From Chloroflexota bacterium (GTDB lineage Bacteria > Chloroflexota > Anaerolineae > B4-G1 > DUEL01), in NCBI GenBank assembly GCA_017743275.1, contig JAGHZG010000132.1:1-5689 (forward strand): a DNA stretch of 5,689 bases, in the 5' to 3' direction. A model generated the notes under the pieces. It saw only the letters and a list, made by a program, of their open reading frames with translations, was not told the origin of the DNA and searched no databases. A program made the position numbers and the translations under genes. Below, one piece after another: positions 1 through 5,559 of the stretch. The first letter of the stretch is position 1; every line of letters begins with the position of its first letter.

Positions 1-2
1 TG

Positions 3-392
3 ATTTATCTGATTGAGGAGCATCCCGTGTATCTGCCGCTGGTACGCCCTTTTTTTGAGGCGGCAGATAGGGGGAGATTAAATTTTGTGACATCGGTTGT
101 CACTTTGTTGGAAGTTCTCGTGCACCCACTCCGGCAGGGTAGAGAAGAACTGGCTCGCAAATACCGGGACATCTTGCTGGGATCTGCCAACTTGAATGTA
201 GTACCTGTTTCTGTTCGTGTCGCAGAAGAGGCTGCTCGTTTGCGGGCCCTTTATCATCTGCGTGTACCCGATGCGATTCAACTCGCGGTAGCAAAAGGGG
301 ATGGAGCGACTGCCTTCCTGACAAATGATAGGCGATTGGCCGTTGTACCAGGCATTCGCGTGCTCGTGTTGGATGAGTTGATTGGAAGTTGA
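3..392 (+). CDS. vapC: VapC-like PIN-domain ribonuclease toxin, 5' end cut by window
   Basis: This is the C-terminal 129 residues of a PIN-domain protein, probably the toxin of a type II VapBC module; family members are metal-dependent RNases. The frame is already open at base 3 and reads IYLIEEHPVYLPLVRPFF, which looks like the segment just after the usual N-terminal LDTNV/LDSSV aspartate motif, so the true start lies a few codons before the window. Visible PIN landmarks are the acidic residue in VVTLLEVLVHPL, the aspartate in the motif RVPDAIQLAVA, and FLTNDRRL near the C-terminus. An internal GTG at 27 could open the frame, but it would remove part of the first PIN strand and helix, so I do not favour it. 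The partner VapB should lie upstream, outside the window. The gene is lower in GC than the hdr genes that follow 41 bases downstream, which suggests separate acquisition. The family call is firm; activity and partner are not visible. Confidence 0.85.
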   Translation: MYLIEEHPVYLPLVRPFFEAADRGRLNFVTSVVTLLEVLVHPLRQGREELARKYRDILLGSANLNVVPVSVRVAEEAARLRALYHLRVPDAIQLAVAKGDGATAFLTNDRRLAVVPGIRVLVLDELIGS

Positions 393-433
393 GCAGGTGG
401 GACATCGGTTATTAAATTGCGTGAGGAGGTTTT

Positions 434-1783
434 ATGACCCATAAACCTGCTGCACTGGTCATCGGTGCCGGCATCGCCGGCATTCAGGCCGCGCTGGATA
501 TTGCGGACGCCGGCTTCCCGGTCTATCTGGTGGAACGGGAGCCCAGCGTGGGAGGCCGGATGGCCCAACTGGATAAGACCTTCCCGACGCTGGACTGTTC
601 GTCCTGTATTCTCACGCCCAAGATGGTGAGTGTGGGCCAACACCCGAACATTGAGTTGATGACCTACTCGGAGGTCGTCGCGGTGGAAGGGGAGGCCGGC
701 GCGTTTCACGTCACCATAAAGAAAAAGCCGCGCTATGTGGAGGAGGACCTCTGCCGGGGGTGCGGGCTCTGCGCGCAGGAGTGCCGGATGCACGGGCGGG
801 TGGTGGATACCTTCAACCAGGGCCTGGGCAAGCGCGCTGCTATTTACGTGCCCTTCCCGCAGGCAGTGCCTTTGATCTACACGGTGGACCCCACGGCCTG
901 TCTCTATCTGACCCGGGGCGTCTGTGGCAAGACGTTCAAGTGCAAGGATGCCTGTCCCACCGGCGCGATCAACTTTGAACAGAAGGAGCGGTTTGTGGAG
1001 GTGGACGTGGCGGCGATCATCGTCGCCACCGGCTTTGACCTGATGGACCCGCGCACAAAGCCGGAGTTTGGCTACGGGGTTTATCCCAACGTCATCACCG
1101 GTCTGGAGTTTGAGCGGCTCTCCTCGGCGTCTGGGCCGACGGGAGGGAAAATCGTCCTCAACGGGAAGGAGCCGCAGGACGTGGTCTTTATCCACTGCGT
1201 CGGCTCCCGGGACCCGCATACCGGAGTGCCGTATTGCTCCCGCATTTGCTGTATGTACACCGCCAAACACGCACACCTGGTCCGGGACAAACTGCCCAAC
1301 GCGCGGATTACCGTCTTCTACATTGATATGCGGGCCTTCGGGAAGGGGTACGAGGAGTTCTACGACCGGGTGAAGGAGGAGCGGGTGTTCTACCGGCGAG
1401 GAGAGCCGTCGGAGGTGTACCGGCGGGGGGATCGGCTGGTGGTGCGGGCGGAGGACTCGCTGCTGGGCCGGACGGTGGAGGTGGAGGCCGACCTGGTGGT
1501 TCTGGCGACGGCGGTGGTCCCCCGGGCCGATACGCTCGCTGTGGCCGAATTGCTGGGCCTGGCCTGTTCGCCCGATGGTTTCTTCCAGGAGGCCCACCCC
1601 AAGTACCGACCGGTGGAGAGCACACGGCCGGGGGTCTTCCTGGCGGGCTGTTGCCAGGGACCGAAGGACATCCCGGATGCCGTCGCGCAGGCGAAGGCGG
1701 CGGCGGCCTCTGCGTTGGTAGTGCTGAAGAATACAGCGCAGGATTTACCACAAAGACACGAAGACACAAAGAAAAAATTATAA
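434..1783 (+). CDS. hdrA: HdrA-type FAD/iron-sulfur oxidoreductase, short form (inserted ferredoxin only)
   Basis: This 449-residue flavoprotein belongs to the HdrA family, whose members carry the FAD and relay electrons in cytoplasmic heterodisulfide reductase and related complexes. Residues 9-16 are an FAD-binding GxGxxG (VIGAGIAG), followed by VGGRMAQL. C55 and C58 lie in the HdrA signature DCSSCILTPKM. A ferredoxin-like insertion has C107/C110/C113/C117 and C156/C164/C170/C174. The FAD domain resumes at IIVATG (195-200) and ends with HCVGSRD, YCSRICC (268-273) and the AGCCQGPKDIPD signature (404-415). Canonical methanogen HdrA is about 650 residues; here the N-terminal CHCG domain and the C-terminal ferredoxin are absent, as in QmoA. 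A strong AGGAGG at 424-429 supports the start. Residues 438-449 (LPQRHEDTKKKL) are encoded by the palindromic repeat at 1745-1812 and so are not native family sequence. It probably pairs with the second HdrA at 3496. HdrA family is certain; the physiological partner is inferred. Confidence 0.93.
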   Translation: MTHKPAALVIGAGIAGIQAALDIADAGFPVYLVEREPSVGGRMAQLDKTFPTLDCSSCILTPKMVSVGQHPNIELMTYSEVVAVEGEAGAFHVTIKKKPRYVEEDLCRGCGLCAQECRMHGRVVDTFNQGLGKRAAIYVPFPQAVPLIYTVDPTACLYLTRGVCGKTFKCKDACPTGAINFEQKERFVEVDVAAIIVATGFDLMDPRTKPEFGYGVYPNVITGLEFERLSSASGPTGGKIVLNGKEPQDVVFIHCVGSRDPHTGVPYCSRICCMYTAKHAHLVRDKLPNARITVFYIDMRAFGKGYEEFYDRVKEERVFYRRGEPSEVYRRGDRLVVRAEDSLLGRTVEVEADLVVLATAVVPRADTLAVAELLGLACSPDGFFQEAHPKYRPVESTRPGVFLAGCCQGPKDIPDAVAQAKAAAASALVVLKNTAQDLPQRHEDTKKKL

Positions 1784-1812
1784 AACTTTGTGTCTTGGCG
1801 TCTTCGTGGTTA
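1745..1812. repeat. Imperfect palindromic repeat, CACAAAGACACGAAGACAC type
   Basis: Two 27-base arms (1745-1771 and 1786-1812) are reverse complements at 23 of 27 positions and are separated by a 14-base A/T-only loop. The left arm contains ACCACAAAGACACGAAGACA and the right arm CTTTGTGTCTTGGCGTCTTC. From memory this resembles a short palindromic element scattered in many copies in several bacterial phyla; I cannot count copies here. It overlaps the 3' end of the first hdrA: the left arm supplies its last sense codons and the loop supplies the TAA at 1781-1783. RNA from it could fold into a long hairpin between hdrA and hdrD, but no T-tract follows the right arm, so it is not a classical terminator. 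It could instead affect mRNA processing or stability. Confidence 0.88.
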
Positions 1813-1832
1813 CATCTATTTAGGGAGGCACG

Positions 1833-2963
1833 ATGCTCATGGACATCCAGCAACACGCACGGGAACTGGGACTCGGTCTGGACCTCTTCAGTTGCATCCA
1901 GTGCGGGAAGTGTACGGGTGGGTGTCCCGTTTCCATGACGACTGCGCTGAACGTCCGCTCTCTGGTCTACGGCGCGCTGATCGGCGACATCGCGGGGCCA
2001 GTCCACCGGGAGGAACTCTGGGACTGTACCTGCTGCTTCACCTGTGTGGAGCGCTGTCCCAAAGACGTCCGCCCGGCGGAGGTCATCATCGCCCTGCGCA
2101 GTCTGCTGGTGGAGGAGGGGAAGGTCCCCAGCACCATTGGCAACGCGCTGATGGGCATCTTCCGCCAGGGCAACCCGCTGGGCTACGCGCGGGAGGACCG
2201 GACCGCCTGGATGGACGGGCTGGAAGTCAAACCGGCCCAGGAGGGCTGCGAGACGCTCCTTTTCACTTGCTGCAGTTCCGCCTACGACATCCGCGCTCAG
2301 GCGGCGACGAAGGCGCTGGTGCGGGTGCTGAAAGCCGCCGGGGTGGACTTCGGCCACCTGGGCACGGAGGAGACCTGCTGCGGCAACGAGGTGCGTCGGT
2401 TGGGGGAGATGGGCCTCTTTGAGATGCTGGTGGAGGAGGGGAAGCCGCTGCTGGAGGAAGTCGGTGCGGCGCAGATGGTGACGACATCGCCGCATTGCAT
2501 GAATACTTTCCGCCACGAGTACAAACTGGGGATGGACGTGCTCCACTACACCCAGTGGCTGGTCCGTCTCCTGGAGCAGGGGCGACTGAACCTGACCGGC
2601 CGGGTGGAGAAGGTCGTCACCTACCACGACCCGTGCTTCCTGGGCAAGCAGAACGGGATTTTTGACGAGCCGCGGGAAGTTCTGAAGGCCATTCCGGGCG
2701 TGAAGTTTGTGGAGATGGACCGGATTCGGGAACGGAGCCTCTGCTGCGAGGGCGGCGGCGGGCGGATGTGGTTTGAGGGCACCAACACGGAGGGGCGACT
2801 GGCCTTCCAGCGGGTCCAGGAGGCCGCCGATACCGGCGCCGAGATTCTCGCTGTCGCCTGCCCCTTCTGCATGGCGATGCTGGACGACGCAGTCAAGGTG
2901 AAGGGGCTCTCGGAGCGACTGAAGGTGATGGACATCGCCGAGTTGGTGGCGATGGCGTTATAG
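1833..2963 (+). CDS. hdrD: HdrD-like iron-sulfur protein (HdrC ferredoxin fused to two CCG domains)
   Basis: This 376-residue protein has the HdrC-HdrB fusion layout of HdrD and related Fe-S oxidoreductases. The N-terminal HdrC-like part carries two [4Fe-4S] motifs, C21/C24/C27/C31 (FSCIQCGKCTGGCP) and C65/C68/C71/C75 (WDCTCCFTCVERCP). CCG domain 1 spans about 140-230: C146/C147, C182/C183 (ETCCGNE) and C222 in SPHCMNTF, where serine occupies the first position of the final CxxC. CCG domain 2 spans about 262-350 and is complete: C268 (YHDPCFLG), C304/C305 (LCCEGGGGRMW) and C343/C346 (ACPFC). In Hdr proteins CCG domains bind the noncubane clusters that cleave disulfides; in other family members the substrate differs or is unknown. 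There is no membrane segment, so it should be cytoplasmic. GGGAGG at 1823-1828 lies 4 bases before the chosen ATG; the in-frame ATG at 1839 is an alternative. It follows hdrA by 49 bases, part of which is the palindromic repeat, so electrons probably reach it from an HdrA subunit. The actual substrate is unknown. Confidence 0.92.
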   Translation: MLMDIQQHARELGLGLDLFSCIQCGKCTGGCPVSMTTALNVRSLVYGALIGDIAGPVHREELWDCTCCFTCVERCPKDVRPAEVIIALRSLLVEEGKVPSTIGNALMGIFRQGNPLGYAREDRTAWMDGLEVKPAQEGCETLLFTCCSSAYDIRAQAATKALVRVLKAAGVDFGHLGTEETCCGNEVRRLGEMGLFEMLVEEGKPLLEEVGAAQMVTTSPHCMNTFRHEYKLGMDVLHYTQWLVRLLEQGRLNLTGRVEKVVTYHDPCFLGKQNGIFDEPREVLKAIPGVKFVEMDRIRERSLCCEGGGGRMWFEGTNTEGRLAFQRVQEAADTGAEILAVACPFCMAMLDDAVKVKGLSERLKVMDIAELVAMAL

Positions 2964-2972
2964 GGAGGGGTA

Positions 2973-3239
2973 ATGAAATCCCTGGATCGGATTACCTTTG
3001 ACCCGAATGTAATGGGGGGAAGCCCTGCATCCGGGGGATGAGGGTGACCGTTGGTACCGTTGTGGGTCTGGTGGCTTCCGGGTACTCTTTTCAGGAAATC
3101 CTGGGCGTATCCATACCTGGAGGAAGAGGATATCCGCCAGGCGCTGGCTTATGCCGCCTGGAGGGCGGAAGAAGTGGAGTTGCCGCTGAGGGTCGCCGTT
3201 TCGCAACCGGAATGGGAAGAGATGCCTCTGGAGCCGTGA
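2973..3239 (+). pseudogene. DUF433-family antitoxin remnant with two compensating frameshifts
   Basis: Stitching frames together gives a protein of about 88 residues matching the DUF433 family, small putative antitoxins usually encoded just before a DUF5615 toxin. From ATG 2973, after GGAGGGG at 2964-2970, frame one reads MKSLDRITFDPNVMGG and then stops at TGA 3039-3041. Resuming one base back gives KPCIRGMRVTVGTVVG and then LVASGYSFQEIL, the family core. Around 3104 the frame must shift again by one extra base to read AYPYLEEEDIRQALAYAAW and continue to the TGA at 3237-3239. The first break lies in a run of six G (3014-3019), where seven would keep the frame; the second is in CTGGGCG at 3101-3107. 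The two shifts cancel, so the beginning and end share one frame. Either the gene is decayed or both are sequence errors. The stop abuts the ATG of the DUF5615 gene, as in intact modules. The family call rests on recall of the motif pattern. Confidence 0.82.
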
Positions 3240-3461
3240 ATGAAGGTCCTTGTAGATATGCATCTCTCCCCCCGATGGATAACCGCACTGGAGCATGAGG
3301 GGCCCAGTGTTCTTCGGATTCGGATTCAGGATGGGATGCCGGAGACCCTCGGTTCCAGAGGGGTGCAGATTCTTCAGCAGTACGGAGAGGTATTAGAGCA
3401 GGGCGCGCTGGTGACTGTGGACGAGACCCGTGCCAGGACACGAGTTTTTCCATTCCGGTAG
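3240..3461 (+). CDS. DUF5615 PIN-like toxin with internal deletion, probably inactive
   Basis: This is a 73-residue frame that begins immediately after the DUF433 stop. Its start, MKVLVDMHLSPRWITALEHEG (residues 1-21), matches the N-terminus of DUF5615 PIN-like toxins, including the acidic residue D6. Its end, PSVLRIRIQDGMPETLG to GALVTVDETRARTRVFPF, matches their C-terminal third. Typical members are about 110-120 residues. The roughly 40-residue middle, which normally includes a conserved THDLDFG-like acidic motif, is missing, with the junction near codon 21-22 (about 3300-3305). The deletion keeps the frame, so a short protein can still be made, but without the central acidic motif nuclease activity is unlikely. 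Together with the frameshifted DUF433 gene it looks like a dying TA module caught between hdrD and the second hdrA. The family assignment is from motif recognition; the inactivity is inferred. Confidence 0.8.
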   Translation: MKVLVDMHLSPRWITALEHEGPSVLRIRIQDGMPETLGSRGVQILQQYGEVLEQGALVTVDETRARTRVFPFR

Positions 3462-3495
3462 GGGAGAGCCGTGATCTTCAAGAGAGGGCATTACA

Positions 3496-5220
3496 ATGCT
3501 TGCTAAACCGCGCATCGGTGTCTATATTTGTCACTGCGGGACCAACATCGCCGCGACGGTGGACGTGGGGGCGGTGACGGAGTTCGCGGCCACACTGCCG
3601 GGCGTCGCCGTTGCCCGCAACTATACGTATATGTGCTCCGAGCCGGGCCAGGCCCTCATCAAGGAGGACGCCCGGACGCTGGGGCTGAACCGGGTAGTGG
3701 TGGCGGCCTGCTCGCCCCGGATGCACGAGCCGACTTTCCGCTCCGCGTCCCAGGAGGGCGGGGTCAACCCGTACCAGTTTGAGATGGCCAATATCCGCGA
3801 GCAGTGCTCCTGGGTTCACCACGACCGCCACGAGGCGACGGAGAAGGCGCAGGCGCTGGTCTACGCGGCCGTGATGAAGGCGGCCCGTCTGGAGCCGCTG
3901 GAGGAGCGGGAAGCGCCGGTCACGCCAGCGGCGCTGGTCATCGGCGGCGGCGTGGCAGGGATAGTCGCCGCGCTGGACATCGCCGACGCCGGGTTCCCGG
4001 TCTACCTGGTGGAACAGAGCGACCACCTGGGCGGCCGCGTCGCCGAACTGAACCGGACCTTCCCAGACCTGGAGCCTGTCTCGGAGTGGCTCCCTGCGCT
4101 GGTGGACCGGGTGCAGCGTCACCCGAACATCTCTGTCTACCTGAACTCGCGCGTCGCCGGGATCACGGGGTTTGTGGGCAATTTTGAGGCAACGGTGGAA
4201 CCGGTAGGGGTGGGGCTTGCCCCTGCCCTGGGGCGACCGCAAGGGTCGCCCCTACAGGTTGGGGCCATTGTCATCGCTACCGGCTACAACGTCTTTGACC
4301 CGCGCCTCAAGCCGGAGTTCGGGTACGGGCTGTACCCGCAGGTGGTCACCACCCTGGAACTGGAGCACCGGCTGGCGTCCGGCGACCTGGCGGTGAACGG
4401 GAAGACACCGAAGGAAGTGGTGTTCATCAAGTGCGTTGGCTCCCGGGATCAACAACTGGGCCGCCCATACTGCTCCCGGGTCTGCTGTATGATCAGCGCC
4501 AAGCAGGCGCAACTGGTGCGCCAGGCCCTGCCCGATTCCCGGGTGACCGTCTTTTATATGGATGTCCGGACTTTCGGGAAGCGGGGGGAGGAGTTCTACG
4601 ACGAGGCCCGTCGGGTCGGTGTCCGCTACCGCCGGGGCAACGTCTCGGAGATTTTTCGTCGGGGCGACCGGGTGGTCGTTCGGGTGGAGGACACGTTGCT
4701 GGGGCGGACGCTGGAGCACGAGGCGGACCTGGTGGTGCTGGCGGTAGGGATGGATCCCCGCCCGGAGGCCACCGACATCGCCGCGCTCCTGAAACTCCCG
4801 CGCTCCGCCGACGGTTTCTTCCTGGAAGCGCACCCCAAACTCCGCCCGGTGGATACGGCGGTGGACGGGGTTTTCCTGGCGGGGTGCTGCCAGGGGCCGA
4901 AGGATATTCCGGATACCATCGCGCAGGCGAAGGCGGCGGCATCTTCGGCCCTCATCCCGTTGATGCGGGGCGTCGTCCCGATGGAGGCGGCGACGGCGAT
5001 AGTGGACCCGGAACTCTGCGCCGGGTGCGGGATGTGCGTGGAAATCTGCCCGTACGGCGCGCCGGCGCTGGACCCGCTCTGGGGGGTCTCACGGGTGAAC
5101 GCGGTTCTCTGTAAGGGCTGCGGGGCCTGCGCGGTCACCTGCCCGTCCAAAGCGATCCGTCTCCAGCACTTCACTCCCGACCAGATTCTGGCCCAGGTGG
5201 AGGCGCTGGTGGGGTGGTAA
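3496..5220 (+). CDS. hdrA: HdrA-type FAD/iron-sulfur oxidoreductase with N-terminal CHCG domain and C-terminal 2x[4Fe-4S] ferredoxin
   Basis: This 574-residue HdrA paralogue complements the short one at 434. Residues 1-140 are the HdrA N-terminal domain: ICHCGTNIAA with C12/C14, YMCSEPGQ (C47), ACSPRMHEPTF (C72) and ANIREQCSW (C104). The FAD domain starts with VIGGGVAG (148-155) and DIADAGFPVYLVE and includes IVIATGYNVFDP, CVGSRD, YCSRVCC (326-331) and AGCCQGPKDIPD (462-473). The C-terminal ferredoxin has C508/C511/C514/C518 and C539/C542/C545/C549. It lacks the inserted ferredoxin of standard HdrA and also the CSSC motif, which is replaced by LEPVSEWLPALV. At the insertion site residues 237-254 are encoded by the 52-bp palindromic repeat at 4204-4255. 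GAGAGG at 3482-3487 precedes the ATG by 8 bases. The arrangement resembles QmoB without its MvhD-like tail. It is expected to be cytoplasmic, giving or taking electrons through ferredoxin-type clusters to the HdrA/HdrD partners. The family is certain; the role in bifurcation is inferred. Confidence 0.94.
   Translation: MLAKPRIGVYICHCGTNIAATVDVGAVTEFAATLPGVAVARNYTYMCSEPGQALIKEDARTLGLNRVVVAACSPRMHEPTFRSASQEGGVNPYQFEMANIREQCSWVHHDRHEATEKAQALVYAAVMKAARLEPLEEREAPVTPAALVIGGGVAGIVAALDIADAGFPVYLVEQSDHLGGRVAELNRTFPDLEPVSEWLPALVDRVQRHPNISVYLNSRVAGITGFVGNFEATVEPVGVGLAPALGRPQGSPLQVGAIVIATGYNVFDPRLKPEFGYGLYPQVVTTLELEHRLASGDLAVNGKTPKEVVFIKCVGSRDQQLGRPYCSRVCCMISAKQAQLVRQALPDSRVTVFYMDVRTFGKRGEEFYDEARRVGVRYRRGNVSEIFRRGDRVVVRVEDTLLGRTLEHEADLVVLAVGMDPRPEATDIAALLKLPRSADGFFLEAHPKLRPVDTAVDGVFLAGCCQGPKDIPDTIAQAKAAASSALIPLMRGVVPMEAATAIVDPELCAGCGMCVEICPYGAPALDPLWGVSRVNAVLCKGCGACAVTCPSKAIRLQHFTPDQILAQVEALVGW
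4204..4255. repeat. 52-bp GC-rich palindromic repeat inside hdrA coding sequence
   Basis: The element is bounded by GTAGGGG (4204-4210) and its reverse complement CCCCTAC (4249-4255). It holds two smaller hairpins: GGGGC/GCCCC at 4212-4216 and 4219-4223 with a TT between, and a 9-bp stem GGGGCGACC/GGTCGCCCC at 4230-4238 and 4244-4252. From memory, elements with GTAGGGGC ends and GGGGCGACC stems are common intergenic repeats in several bacterial groups; copy number in this genome cannot be seen here. It starts exactly at codon 237 of the second hdrA and is read through as VGVGLAPALGRPQGSPLQ without a stop, the last codon being completed by two flanking bases. No clear target-site duplication is seen. 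Confidence 0.85.
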
Positions 5221-5231
5221 GCGCGGTTTTT

Positions 5232-5239
5232 GGAGGTGA
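5232..5239 (+). promoter_or_regulatory. Strong Shine-Dalgarno GGAGGTGA deciding the start of the next gene
   Basis: GGAGGTGA lies 5 bases before ATG 5245 and is a near-perfect anti-16S match. It shows that the downstream gene starts at 5245 rather than at the TTG at 5230, which lies in front of this site. Confidence 0.75.
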
Positions 5240-5244
5240 AACCA

Positions 5245-5559
5245 ATGCCCGAATTGATTTTTGACATTTTACCGTCATCGGAAGAGTTCCGGCGCGCGGT
5301 GGCTCAATCCATTGCGATGGCGAACCCTGTAGACGACTTGTTGGAACTGGCCGGTAGACTTCGCGAATATGAGGGAAAATATGGCATGTCGTCTGCTGAG
5401 TTTTATCGTCGCTACCAGGCTGGCGTATTGGACGATGAACTGCAGCATTGTGTTGAGTGGGCGGCCGCTTATGACCTTTTTGTCAAAATCAGGCGATTGG
5501 TAGAAGCCTCCCTGATGCGGGCCGCGATTCAGCCGGAACTCAGTGAGGTGACCGTTTGA
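5245..5559 (+). CDS. Small antitoxin-like hypothetical protein upstream of a TumE-like frame
   Basis: This 104-residue acidic, helix-rich protein has no signal peptide or membrane segment. The central part, DDLLELAGRLREYEGKYGMSSAEFYRRYQAGVLDDELQHCVEWAAAYDLF split over residues 30-80, resembles small proteins that I recall being encoded just before toxin genes in Chloroflexota-type genomes, with a conserved KYGM..EEF..R...G.L and a following W-A..Y motif. It contains no recognisable DNA-binding domain. The start at ATG 5245 is set by GGAGGTGA at 5232-5239. Its TGA (5557-5559) overlaps the TTG at 5556 that opens the next frame, the tight coupling expected of a TA pair. It follows the second hdrA by 24 bases and may share its transcript, but nothing in it suggests a redox role. 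The antitoxin role is inferred from context and a remembered motif, not proven. Confidence 0.7.
   Translation: MPELIFDILPSSEEFRRAVAQSIAMANPVDDLLELAGRLREYEGKYGMSSAEFYRRYQAGVLDDELQHCVEWAAAYDLFVKIRRLVEASLMRAAIQPELSEVTV

Noticed and set aside
389..417. TTGAGC, 17 bases, TTAAAT in front of the first hdrA could be a promoter.
   Set aside because: Each box matches only 4 of 6 consensus positions, and the first overlaps the end of the PIN gene. Too weak to annotate.
278..1597. Long open frame on the minus strand opposite the first hdrA (439 codons).
   Set aside because: It mirrors the codon periodicity of hdrA, has no recognisable motifs and no clear ribosome site.
1786..1832. Palindrome after hdrA as a rho-independent terminator.
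   Set aside because: There is no T-tract after the right arm and the stem is A/T-interrupted. hdrD follows immediately, so termination here is unlikely.
1308..2627. Long open frame on the minus strand (439 codons).
   Set aside because: It runs opposite to the hdrA and hdrD genes, is proline/arginine-rich low-complexity, and spans the repeat. It is a shadow of GC-rich coding sequence.
3013..3020. G-GGG-GGA resembles a -1 programmed frameshift heptamer in the DUF433 gene.
   Set aside because: The -1 direction does fit the first break, but a second, opposite shift near 3104 would also be needed and has no comparable site. Decay or homopolymer error is simpler.
3038..3298. An 86-codon frame starting at ATG 3038 as a gene of its own.
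   Set aside because: Only its first 22 or so codons match DUF433. The rest is out of frame and overlaps the DUF5615 start, so it is part of the frameshifted antitoxin.
4204..4255. Stem-loops inside the second hdrA as a CRISPR-like or attenuator structure.
   Set aside because: A single copy without spacers, translated in frame; it fits a dispersed palindromic repeat better.
5230..5244. TTG at 5230 as start of the small antitoxin-like gene.
   Set aside because: It lies before the strong GGAGGTGA, which points to ATG 5245.
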